Origin: Penicillus capitatus
Lineage: Eukaryota; Chlorophyta
Assembly (NCBI GenBank): GCA_965649825.1
Contig: OZ287713.1
Location: 310,001-374,000 of the forward strand
DNA: 64,000 bases
Direction of reading: 5' to 3'
Shown here: positions 53,360 to 63,779 of the stretch, piece after piece
Layout of the letters: the number at the start of each line of letters is the position of its first letter
Position numbering within the stretch: the first letter of the stretch is position 1
Notes under the pieces: model-generated
Told to the model about the DNA's origin: nothing
Database searches by the model: none
Seen by the model: only the letters and a program-made list of their open reading frames with translations
Program-made: the position numbers and the translations under genes

Positions 53360-56226
53360 ATGATGCGTCAACGACACCAAGCGGCTCGCCGCGTCGTTTC
53401 GCCGGACAAACCGCCGTCTGTTGCCAAACCCTCGACGCCGCCGACCAAAGGGCCCTTCTGGATCACATGGGGGCTCTTTACAGCGGCAATGGTACATATG
53501 CGTTCTGTCGGCGATGGGTGAGGCGCGTTGAAGGTGGCTGTGATATGGTACTGGATCTATTGGACCCCACCACCGCTCACTCGTGACGCACCGATGGATG
53601 TCTTCTCCGAGCAACGCGCGTTGGAACACGTTCGGGTCTTGAGCGACGAGATCGGACACCGTCAGGTCTACTGATCACGCGGCATTATGGTGTTTGACTG
53701 TGTGGCAGGTCTCGACGCAAGGTCTGCGAGAAGCTGCTGAGTATCTGCTACGTGAGTGTCAATCTCTGGTCGACTTGGCACATAGACGTCCGGACTTGGA
53801 AGCGACGGTCTGCTCCCATATGGCGTCGGATGGTGATCGAGATGGCGTGAGATGTAGGTGGATGTGGAGCGAGTGTCCGGTGCAATCGTGGACAAAATCT
53901 TTAAGAAGCATCTGATCAATGTCTACCGTCATCTGACGAATGTGGTGCTCTTCGTGGGACCCAAAGAGGCAAGCAACAGATCAGCTGTTCTGATCAATGC
54001 ACACTACGATAGCGCCTTGGGTTCTCCTGGAGCAGCCGATTGCGCATCCTGTGTGGGCGTGGGACTTGAAGTTGTACGGACATTGATTGAACGTAAAGAG
54101 CCGTTGTCGCGTCCAATTGTGTTGCTCCTGAATGGAGGCGAAGAGACACTGTTACAGGCAGAGAGGTATAGGATCCAGAGATGATGTGACAGCTATGGTG
54201 TCTGCTAGGCAGCGCATGGGTTCGTAACGCAGAGTGCCTGGCGCGATCGTATCGGAAGCTTTATCAACGTGGAATCGACGGGATCTGGCGGCGGGCCAAT
54301 GCTCTTTCAGTTCACAGGCAGTTGGACACTGCGAGCCTACGCCTCGAGCGTTCCTTTTCCCAGAGGCGTCGTCTTGGCACAGGAGTTCTTTGAGTCGAGG
54401 ATCATTCCGGCGGACACCGATTTTCGTATGCTCTCTTCGGCGCATCACGGTGCGTATCCCGGTGTCGATATCGCTACGATTTTGGACGCGACGGCTTATC
54501 ACACCGATCGAGACACCTTCTCGCGCCTCAAGACGGGACCCACACAAGTGCCCATTCCTCATGCGGATGCATTCTCCCAAGACATGTATGCGATTAGGAG
54601 TTTGGCAATGCGATTGTGGCATTGACATTGAAGATGATGGAGATGCTTGAGATGCATGACAGTGACAGCTCCGATGCGAAATGGGTCTTTGCCGATGCCA
54701 GTCATTTCGTAATGGTGCTCTATTCCATTCAAACAGCCAAGTGGATTCATGGTCTGCCATTCCTCCTGATCTCAATTGCCTTTTTGCTGGCATCGAAGAA
54801 AATGCGTTTCTTAGTGACAGCCGTCGTCAGTGTCTTGCAGCATATGCTGTCACTCATACTGGCTCTCGCTCTTCCGGTGCTCTCCGGAGCGACACGTGTG
54901 CTTCTCTCAGGTACAATGGCTGTCGATGCAAAACCTCTCTGCAAAACCGCATTCTAGGTCGACCCGTGACATGGTTTTCGCATCATCTGGCGGCTTTTGC
55001 CTTTTACTGGCCCATATCTGCGGCTGGATTCATGATCCCTCACGGCCAAGATGGACACCCAGAACACGTCGCCTCGCGATTTGCTGGGGTCAGTCTGATG
55101 ACAGGGACACTGGCCTGGACACTCACCTTTGCGAACATCGGCTCATCCATCATTCCCTTCGCTGTATCCCTCAGCACCTCCATTGCCTGTCTCGCCATCG
55201 TCTGCCGTCAGAAACTGGACATGACCATGCTCTTGACACTGCTCTCTGGATGCATCTCTTTCTCTGCTTCACTGCTCTTGGTGTTGATCCGACATATCAT
55301 GGAGAAGATCAGCATTGCTGGTGGTCGGCGATCCGCTTTGGGCTTTCTGATTCCGGATAGCGTCATCGGTGGGTTAAACGGTTTTCTCGTCTTCTTTGTC
55401 CTACTTCCTCTTTCTCCTTTGCTTACCACTCGATGGCAGTCACATTCCAAGAGTCGGCTGATCAAAGGTCTGTTGGCTGGAGGACTGGTGGCGGGTATCG
55501 CCTCCAGCTTTCTCTTTCCGTATTCTCTGCAGCATCCCAAGAGAATCTTCCTGAACCATCTGTGCCGACAGCAGTCAGACGGAAGCTGCATTTCTGTATG
55601 GTCCGTTGCTGCGTGGGATGTGACATCTCTCGACATAACGTTGCCCGATTCTCTCAAGGCCCAGACTCCAATCGCCACAGATCCACTCGATTGGACAAGC
55701 GTCACGCCATTCAATCGCCTTGTCGCCGATATGGCCTTCAAAGGTCCACCATTTCCAGAAGAGGGTCCCTGGGGTACCTACCATCCCCGTCTGGAGCTCA
55801 TCCAGCAGTGGCATAACGCTGAGGAAGGCAGCAGGACATTGGAATTTGCGTTAAAATGGGAGAAGCCAGGATGGGGAGCGATGAACATCACCGGTCCAAT
55901 TCGCAACTGGTCACTTGCTGATCCCAGCGGCATTCAGGTCCTATCCCTGTTTTCTGATCCACGACAACATCGTATGCATCTGTTCGATGCAGGCGGAGCA
56001 AAACACCATTCGTTTCGCCCAAGATGCCGACGATCCGATATGGTCTTTCTGGATAGAGGCGGAGACGAAGGAGGCGCTGGTTTTGGAGATTGGTGTGTAC
56101 TATCCCACGCCATCGGTACAGGTGACCTCTCTGGCCAAGCAGTTCCCTCCGTGGACGACTGTGGTCAGCGGAACATCTTTTGTCACTCGCTTTTCTTTTC
56201 CTCCTCTATCTGCAACGCACATGTAA
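53360..56226 (+). CDS. ERMP1/FXNA-like M28 membrane metallopeptidase
   Basis: ER membrane zinc aminopeptidase family. Eight exons. After MMRQRHQAARRVVSPDK comes an N-terminal membrane anchor (FWITWGLFTAAMV|AVIWYWIYW). Introns: 53492-53533, 53666-53708, 53808-53857, 54158-54208 (GC-AG), 54548-54597, 54911-54957 and 55938-55992. All M28 ligands are present: NAHYDSALGSPGAADCAS, NGGEETLLQAAHGFVTQSAW, SRIIPADTDFRM, ATAYHTDRDTFSRL. Then a chain of membrane helices (54700-55550) and a lumenal C-terminal part ending FPPLSATHM. Length about 840 aa, similar to ERMP1. It starts 72 bp from the divergent GME gene, so they probably share a promoter. The stop lies only 105 bp from the right duplication arm. 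Confidence 0.88.
54158..54208 (+). other. GC-AG intron in the M28 peptidase gene
   Basis: Splicing TTACAG|GCAGAG...CTGCTAG|GCAGCG restores LLQ|AAHGFVTQ, aligning with human VLQASHGFITQ. Any GT donor nearby leaves the wrong phase. AGGCAG occurs at both ends of the intron, and tgatgtgac lies inside it. Confidence 0.7.
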
Positions 56227-56330
56227 CGACTCGATGGTCCTTCTGTGAATAGACACACCATCGCATTGACTTCACGATAACTAGAAAGACTATTCCGACT
56301 TTAACGATCTACTGAAATCGAACAAATCAG

Positions 56331-56738
56331 CATCGTGACCCATCGCCAGGGGGAAGCCACGCACTGAGCAATTGGAGGTTGAAACGCAGTTGAGCAGGAC
56401 TTGTGGTGAGAGGGCTCGATCGGGATGCGACCCTGGATTCGAGATTTTTAGTCGGTCCGACAGAGCGACGACCGTCGACAGCGCCCAGCTCGCTCGACAA
56501 TAGCTGCCGCCAAATGGCATTCCTCATGACCGTGATGCCGATGATGGCCTTACCTTGGGGCATGCTCATTCTGCACACGCGTCAAGAAACTCTCTCCGGC
56601 GACATCTCCCCAGAACCAGGCCTCGGGGAGGGCCGCTTCCGCGGCATCTGACGATGGGTGCTCAACGGCCGCCCGCGCCAGGGACAGCGAGAAGAGGACA
56701 ACGAGGCAACAGCCGAACCTGGAATCCGCGAGCATCAT
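56331..56738 (-). pseudogene. 5' fragment of the tandem cathepsin gene
   Basis: Contains the signal peptide (MMLADSRFGCCLVVLFSLSL) and the first-domain start with the same SYCRASWALSTV (Ser at the catalytic Cys). It breaks off inside intron 2. It has GGCGGCAG where the left copy has GGCGGGCAG at the end of intron 1. No downstream exons follow. Confidence 0.85.
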
Positions 56739-56976
56739 TTTGTCATTAGCCCGTCGACCCGCGGATCGTTGAATCTGGTCGTCTCCGTCCCGACGAGGCC
56801 GAAGCATCGGGGATGAACGCTCTCCGGCACGACATGGGCCGAGAGCCGGCCATTTGTCGACGCTCCGGAGTGTGGGGTGCCTCCGACCGTCTACGGTTTG
56901 CGTACGCGACCGAGTCGTCCGTACGCCGTCGCCTACGGTTCACATACGGTAACAGCAGCTGCGTTGGCATTCTCGA

Positions 56977-57833
56977 TTGCCGGGTGTTTCCATGCAGCTC
57001 GACGACCAGCGCTCAGAGCGTCAGCAACTCGTTTTCCTCGATGTCGGTGGCACGTCCTTCAGGATATGCCGAACGACATTGGCACGTTACCCCGAATCCC
57101 TCCTCGCCAAAATGGCCGAAGAGTTTCCGAACCTCGTCGAGAATCGGGAAGACCTGTACATCGACCGAAGCCCAGTAGCCTTTCCTTGGATACAAGAGAT
57201 CTACAGGCAATGCCGCACTCCCTCCGACACCATGTCTACTGTCACTGCAGGGACGGCAACTACAGAGGCGTCATTCCTGATTTGCCGAAGGAGCTGCTAC
57301 AGAAGGAACTGGATTTCTATCAGCTGCCTGGATTCTCGGAGCTCTTTGGCGAGAAGGACACAGCGAATCTGGGGCTGCTGCATCGCGATGCCTATGCGGA
57401 GCAGTTGATGAACAACATTCTCCGGGAAATCGAGACGTCGGGTCTAAGGGACTTCTTCCCGTGGACGATTCTGATCTACCACAAGATCGTGGACGGGAAA
57501 CTGGATCCCACTCAGCGCGTCTACGTCTCGCCGCCGCTGCCGATCTCTGACGCAGACTACATCGCCAAAGGCGGTCACCAGGCCTTTGACAGCGCTCTGC
57601 AGATGGAAGGCGATCGGTGTCCTCGGCAGGCGTTCGGAGAGCGCTCGAAACTGTCGCCGTTTAATCAGAACGTCGCGTTTCTCATATGGAAGAAGGGCTA
57701 CGCGTTCATCGAACTGCTGGAGGCGCAGGCTGAGAAGTACGGAATGGAGTTGGAAGAAGCCAAAGCGGCGACGTTCTGCCTGTCGAACGGCAAAATGGTT
57801 TATGGGCATTTTATTCTGGATTATAAAGCCTGA
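56977..57833 (+). CDS. BTB/POZ (T1-type) protein, right copy
   Basis: Same structure as the gene at 14794-15650: VFLDVGGTSFRICRTTLARY, IDRSPVAFPWIQEIYR, GC-AG intron 57207-57250, then DGNYRGVIPDLPKELLQKEL to the stop at 57833. The coding part differs from the left copy at very few bases (for example SDTM/SNTM, which is within the intron). No disabling change is seen, so both copies appear functional. Confidence 0.75.
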
Positions 57834-58073
57834 GTCGAAAAGTGTGAGAAGCAATCAGGTGTGTGTGTGTCATGTCGATGAGGACAGAGTGAGTGATGTT
57901 TGTTTGGTCTCTCCTGTGCGGTCCGTTCTCAAAGCGAACTCATTCTTTGCGTTGTAACATTGGCCAGGCCTGCTGTGTGATTCCGCATGTGTGTCCGCGC
58001 GTCCTCGTCCAGTGCGAACGCACAAGATGCTTTCTGCGCTTTTAAAGGCACGGACTGCCGTCTGCATACATGT

Positions 58074-58687
58074 CTAGCGGCGAAGGCGACAGGGAGAGGG
58101 CGGACTCCTGGAACGGTGTCGACGGCCTTGGCTTGGTGGCATCTTGCCAGAGAGACGTCGACGGTTGGACGCAGACGTCACGCGATCGTCGTTCCGATGA
58201 CGATTCCGGCATCTCGCCGGAGAAAGCCGCCGATCGTCCGCGACGAGAGACGTGGATGCGCGCTGCTCTTGAAGACGGGAGCGATTCTCGGCAATCGGCG
58301 ACCGGAACAGACCTATTCGCTCCGCGTGGCGAAGCAGCTGATCGAGATTCTCAAACTGATGAAGGTCCTGCAGCTCTTGGATCTTCTCCCACGCCGAATC
58401 CCACGTCTTCACCAGCTTCTCTTCTTCACGGGCAGAGAAAGGATCGTCGAATGCACAGGTGTTGGACGTGGATCGGATGAGAAAGTAGGGAAAGGTCTTA
58501 CGGAGGACCGTCGCGATCGGATCGCAGCTTTCTTCTTCAGGTTCCGCGTTCGGCAGCCTCCATCCTTTGTCTGGCAACTTGGTTTCTGCGGCAAAGCTGT
58601 TCCAGTTGTCACAGAGGTCTCGATAGATCGAACGCTTGACGCATTCGAGGTGTCTCGTTAGGGACACGATCTTTACATAGGGGTCCT
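58074..58687 (-). pseudogene. 3' fragment of the acidic/SR-tailed gene
   Basis: Corresponds to left 13941-14555. It begins at the GAGG deletion junction, so the first three quarters are missing. The remaining frame is open to the same SRSPPSPCRLRR tail, with substitutions such as RELCDNWKS to RDLCDNWNS and GWRLPNAEPEEES kept. Confidence 0.8.
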
Positions 58688-58847
58688 CAAACGGCGCCGA
58701 GATGTCCTACTTTGTCGTTCATGCAGCAACGGCGAAAGCAAAGGTCGCCAAGGGAAGGGACGCGTGGTCAGATGGAGCGAGACGCCTCGATGGAACATCG
58801 ATCGATGCACACGACTGGCATACGTCATCGTGATTCGATCGTCTTCG

Positions 58848-59951
58848 ATGGAGCTGCTCGTGCATCTCGTCGTTCTGGTGGGTTACTCTTGCTGCATCGC
58901 CAGCGTTGCATGGCGAATCGCTCGATATATCGAACCGGGACGATGGCGACTCCTCGCCTTCAGTCCTCTCTTTGTCGCGAACATCATTCCGTCGATGCTT
59001 TTCTGTCGAGAACGCGGTCTCGAGGCGATTCTGTATTACTACGCTGTGACGAACTACCTCTGGCTCGTGAACTGCAAGCTCTTGGCCTTGGCGCTGAACC
59101 GTGGGCCCGTCGCGATGTATCGCGATCAGCCAGGAATGTTCGCATGGCTGCTCGTGTTTCCGATCAACGTCGCGTCACATCATGCAGCAAAGAACTGCGT
59201 CGATCACTCACTCCAGGCTATGCTCCAGCGGCTGGCTGCAACGGCACTCGGACGAGCAATCGTCGAATGTGTGATGGAGAGTGAGATTTAGGTACTGGGG
59301 TGTGTTCTGTTCGCTCGTGCGGCGGTATCGTTCTGGGATTATGGTTGGGTACGCGATTTCGCTCTGAGTTGGTTGATGTACTTTCTCCTCGCCTCTGTGA
59401 TGGAAGTGGCGGCGAGCTTCTCTTGGATGGTGATGGGACTCGAGTTGATGCCGCACTTCGATCGGCCGTGGCTGACAACGTCGATCTCCGAGTTCTGGTC
59501 CGCCCGATGGAACCTCGTCATCGGCGGGCTGCTGCGCGATCTCGTCTACGATCCGATTCTGGAAGGCCATCCCGTAAAAACGGAGGCCAAGATGCGCAAA
59601 TCGCACAATCCACTGCGCCAAACGGCGGCTGTTCTGTGCACGTTCCTCGCGAGTGGAGTGATGCACTGGGCTGTGATCTACTACATTGTCCGCCGGCATG
59701 CCTTGTACAATCTAGCTTCGTTCTGTATTCATGGCGTCGTGGTGATCGCGGAGCGGCTTTTGTGCGGGACGATGCGGCATCACGCACCGACAAAGGCGCG
59801 ATGGAACGCCGTTCCGTTGCCGATCAAGGCCTTCATCTCCCAGTGTTTGCTGCACGGCATTGCGCACAAGTTCTTCTGGAAGGATCTGGTTCTGTGCAAG
59901 GAGACGCGGCAACTGGCGACGGCACTGGACGTCGCGAATGTGCGTTTCTGA
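58848..59951 (+). CDS. Wax-synthase-like MBOAT acyltransferase, right copy
   Basis: Near-identical to 7465-8568, with the same intron position, FWSARWNLVIGGLLRDLVYD and LASGVMHWAVIYYIV. A few substitutions (MELAASVSW to MEVAASFSW, IGALLRD to IGGLLRD, PWPIKAF to PLPIKAF) are conservative and leave the catalytic His. No stop or frameshift, so a second working gene is likely. Upstream, the deletion junction (58684) lies about 160 bp before the ATG, so its promoter region differs from that of the left copy. Confidence 0.75.
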
Positions 59952-60013
59952 CAGTTTGTGGGGAAGAGAACTTAAATGTGTCGTCAACACTTTGTCGAAC
60001 GCACAGTGTAACA

Positions 60014-61068
60014 CTACCATTGAATCTCGCTCCCGTCCCAGGCGAAGAATCGCCCGTTTGCACTGAGATCGGCACTCTCGATGATTCTGAGCAGCTGCTC
60101 TACGGCGCGTTCCCGGCTGAAGAGCTTCCCGGAAGGCACGTTCTGCATCACACCCATACGGTCCTGTCGGAGAGGGGATGGGATCGCACTCGCTGAAAGG
60201 GACGTGACATGTCGGTGTCGACCGTGCCTGGGTGCAGCAGGAGGCAGGCAACGTTCTTCTTCCTGTTGGCCAGTTCGATGGAAAAGCACTTGGTCAACTG
60301 GTTGAGGGCGCATTTGCTGGCGCGGTAAGACATCCAACCTCCCAGTGCGTTGTCGCCGATGCTGCTCACTCTGTCGCACACCTCTGTGAAAGGGCGGCGA
60401 TCTGACGGGCAGATTGAAACCGAGCGCTCATGTTGGCGATGATCGCCGGACGCAGCGAAGTGGCGCCTCCGTGCGTTTCAGCGCGGAGCAGGAGTTCCAT
60501 GAAGTGCTTCATCACCAGGGCGGGCCCGATGGCGTTCACTTGCATGCTCTGCACCAGGTTGTCAAACGACAGATCCTTGTACGTCTTCTCTGCAGCATCG
60601 ATCTCTGAGACTGTTTTCTCCGCAGGCCTCACCTGGTTTCAGTCCCTCGGGGGAGTGCAGCACTCCGGCAACGTTGATCAAGAGATTCAAGTGCTCCGTG
60701 TGCTCCTGCACCTTCTCTCGCGCAGCCTGGGAGCGAACAGATCGGATCGGAGATAGGAACAGAGGACGTTGACGGCAATGGAATGTTCGTCCGTGCAGTC
60801 CATCGCCACGACGAAGCACCGATCGGGATGTCGGTCGCGAAGGCTCTGCAGAGCACTCGTCTCCGGAGCCCGACGACTCGTGGCGATCACCCTGAGTCAA
60901 GATCGCACTGGCCGAATCTCACGGGAGCTAGTCGAACGTGAAATCGGGTTTTTGGAGGAGTTGGCGGACGTACTCGAGGCCGATGCCGCGCGAGGCTCCC
61001 TGAACCAAAGCAACCCGTCGCCATGACACATTCGACGCCAAAATCGAGCCAAATCGCAGTCCCTTCAT
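60014..61068 (-). CDS. Short-chain dehydrogenase, right copy
   Basis: Copy of 6348-7402 with the same exons: GASRGIG, HLNLLINVAGVLHSPEG, NAIGPALVMKHFMELLL, GGWMSYRASKCALNQLTK, FFAWDGSEIQW. Start ATG at 61068. Few changes (INVAGLL to INVAGVL, EIGAAEK to EIDAAEK, ANKKKN to ANRKKN), none at the catalytic Ser/Tyr/Lys. Splice sites are retained. Probably functional. Confidence 0.75.
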
Positions 61069-61305
61069 CTCTTCGATCGGCCTTCGATTCCTCCGGCAGA
61101 GTCGACCTTAATCCAAATCCCCTCGCCTTCGATCGACTTCGATTCTCTCGAATCGTGAAGACCATCGCACGCCCACGCAAGCGATTCGTTCGATCGTTCG
61201 CTTTACCCTCGTCACGTCACGTTTCCTCTTTCTCACGCTGCAGTCAAGTAGAGATCGATCGATCGGTTGTGAGAGAAAGGGCGAATGTCGATAGGAGAGC
61301 ATCGA

Positions 61306-61569
61306 ATGGAAGGAGAAATCTCTGACGAAACGATTGGCAGACAGTGTTGGTCTTTCGGTGGGACCCATCATCTCGAGTATCGTCGATGATTACGATGAGA
61401 GTCGCCCCAAGCAGTCAGATCTGCTCCTAGACGCCGACGCCCCGTCTAGGAATCACGGAAAGCGGATCACTCCATGACGACGGCTGAATAGCGAGATCGC
61501 TACGAAAAGAACGGGACAGTGGATCTCTGTGTCGAGGAGGATAACAAATCCGGATCTCTCGTTTCGTAG
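61306..61569 (+). pseudogene. Right copy of the MEGEISDET gene, disabled
   Basis: Compared with 5846-6110: donor GTGGG instead of GTGAG, one base lost in ggatcactcc (left ggatccactcc), and TAG in place of the Trp codon in EWRDRY. It then runs into the deletion junction near 61590. Confidence 0.7.
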
Positions 61570-61589
61570 AGGTTGTCAAAGTATGGTGC

Positions 61590-61795
61590 GCCTACGATCT
61601 GCAGTTTTGGCAGCATTTCGAGAAGTATGCCCCTGGACAAGAGCGGTCCGCTCATCGATCGCGGTCGACCTTTCATTGGAGTTGGCGGACATGGACGAGG
61701 GAGGCCCCACTGTGGCCAATGACATTAACCGTCTGTTGTACAAGATTGAACGTTGCATTTCGGACGACGTCTTTCAGGCCACGGAAACGCCATAA
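61590..61795 (+). pseudogene. Last exon of the small secreted-like gene, right copy
   Basis: Matches the AAFREVCPWTRAV ... DINRLLYKIERCISDDVF exon of left 5019-5224. All upstream exons, including the signal-like segment, are deleted. Confidence 0.6.
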
Positions 61796-62125
61796 GACGC
61801 TCGGCCAGTGCATGGAACGGACCTTCGCGTTCTTCGTTCGTCAGAGCGGCCGCGCCCGACGTACTGGGCAGCACCTACGCTTCTGTCTTCTCCGTCAGTT
61901 TCCAGGTCTACACCGCACCACCATCGCAGATCTGCCTCCGTCGACAATATCGGCACTTCGGGGATGGCGTCTTGCTTCCCGACAGATGTCGTTTTGATGC
62001 GTCGATCGGACGAGCAAGTGGCGTTGTAGACGGCTAGGTAGTGCGTCTTTCCTACAAAAGCAAGAATGCGCGGAGCTCCACATTCGCCACACCGACACCC
62101 AATCGTGTCATTGCATCGATCGATG
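61705..62125 (-). pseudogene. 3' fragment of the MUG glycosylase with an in-frame stop
   Basis: Contains RCNDTIGCRCGECGAPRILA and FVGKTHYLAVYNATC, but nothing upstream: the active-site GHNPS and GHYYSNPSNR exons lie in the deleted segment. The final exon has GAAGCGTAG where the left copy has GAAGTGTGG, a TAG in the VWVLP frame. Confidence 0.8.
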
Positions 62126-62535
62126 CGCCTGAATGTATACAAGGAGCGCGGAGAATCTCATGGCGGTGTTGGAACGCGTAGCCCACAAGAAGCAGCATTT
62201 GACAGGCCGCTGTTTGTTAGACCTGCTTAAATCTAATGATGGCTCGGCTGTTCCAGTGGAAGACAAATCATCGCGCATCTCGGAGTCAGAGTATGCATAG
62301 CTTCCATCCAGGTCATTCGTGGACGGTTTGGTTTTTATTCAGGTGTCCAGCTCGCATCGCTGCCATCGCCACGGAGCAGTCACTGCGCCGCGAACTCGAC
62401 AGAATAAAATCGCAATGCGAAGCTCTCCATTGCGAAAACCAACACCTCCAACAACGTAACCAGGACTTGATCGAGGCATACTGGCCTATCATGATGAAAT
62501 TGAAAGCATACGAGCATAACACACACCACGAATGA
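62126..62535 (+). pseudogene. Last two exons of the coiled-coil gene, right copy
   Basis: Retains LMAVLERVAHKKQHLT and the final helix ending LKAYEHNTHHE. Upstream coil exons are deleted. Open frame kept, but no start exon. Confidence 0.7.
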
Positions 62536-63779
62536 ATACCGTAAGGCCTTGTGGGCTACCTATTTGGTTTTGTTCTCTTGACCTCAGTTCGATCGAGATC
62601 AAATGTCTGCGATGTTGGTTTTTGCATTGGTGGGTGGAGCATCAGGGCGCTGCTAGAGATCCATAACTGTGACAGACTAAGACTTGTCCATTCCGTTGTG
62701 TGTCCACTTGTACTGGACAGTGTTCATTGAATAGAAGATGTCTAATTAAATACTGTATGGTAGTCAATGCTCGGACAGGCGGCAGTAGTCTACCATGAAT
62801 GCAAAATCAACACTGCAGGATGTCACATTGAGCAGAAATCATTCCCTTTTCAATCCTCCCATTTTTCGTTGATCCGTCGTACTTGAACGTTTTCTTTTTT
62901 GTTTGTTTCAATTTTTTTCGTCCTCTTTGTTCCTTTCGATATCTCCATTGCAGTGCTTGTACTTTTAGTCACTTCAAGTTGTCGCTGTCCTTGCATAGCT
63001 TCTCGATCGCTCTATCAGTTTGCTGATGTTTGCCTCCAATGTCTTTGACGATCTCTCCTGTCAGGTAGCCGAGCTATAGCGGACGTCATCCAAGAGCTGC
63101 TTGTTGGCTAACAGCCGGGGCGTCGATACTCAGCTGTTGTCACACTGTGAAGGGCGAGACCTTGGGTTCTCTGCCTTCGTCGTAGGACGGACGCGTGGGA
63201 AAGGTGCGTGTGAACGTCGGCCTAACAACCGAATCCGGACCGGATGGCGAGTCGCGAAGGGAATCTCTGTCGGCAATGCGCAGTTACATAGCTAGACGAA
63301 ACGACAGAACAGTTCTCACGTTAAATATCTCGGACCATGGAACGTCAGACCATTACGTAAGCCTCTCGTCTTCTTCACTCCAAGGGCTCAGCCACTGACT
63401 GAATTGTTTGCTGTCGTGGCGCCACGCGAACGGTTTGCACGCTACAGCGACCTCTCGCCAGATGGCTCGAGGCGGAGACTGCGGCACTCTTAACAGTACG
63501 TTGCAATAGTATTTCGAACTGTGGCGCATACAAGATTCACGACTGTTTACATACTCGGAATGCCACATGACGTGATATATATACGAATGGCGATTTTACA
63601 TGGGATCCGCACATGACATACCGCATGAAGCCACATGACGTGGTGCTTCTCATCGTGCTTCTCATCGTGCTTCATGTCAGGCTCATCTTATGTGTGACAA
63701 ACCTCTCACGAACGTCACACCCACCGTCATTTCGACACCGACACTTGATGCGACAGCTATCGTGTTGATCTTACAAAAA
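62536..63779. other. Outer flank; no recognised gene
   Basis: Duplication homology ends near 62850. Beyond it only short chance frames, and a small tandem repeat tgcttctcatcg (about 2.5 units) near 63640-63675. Confidence 0.4.

Larger units (their letters stand above)
56331..62850 (-). repeat. Right (short) arm of the inverted duplication
   Basis: Inverted copy of 1980-16300 missing three segments. Junctions: 58684-58687 (cctc, i.e. GAGG on the minus strand) joins left 8730 to 13945; near 61594 joins left 5224 to 5826; 62103-62123 joins left 2726 to 4711 at a shared 21-nt sequence. Inner end at about 56331, outer end at about 62850. Confidence 0.9.

Noticed and set aside
53288-53659. N-terminal extension of the GME frame up to 53659
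   Set aside because: Not similar to GME; overlaps the first exons of the divergent M28 gene. The Met at 53287 matches the family start.
54152-54793. Minus-strand 213-codon frame in the M28 gene
   Set aside because: Antisense shadow; the plus strand has all zinc ligands in the spliced frame.
63640-63680. Tandem tgcttctcatcg repeat as a minisatellite
   Set aside because: Only about 2.5 units; too short to be meaningful.
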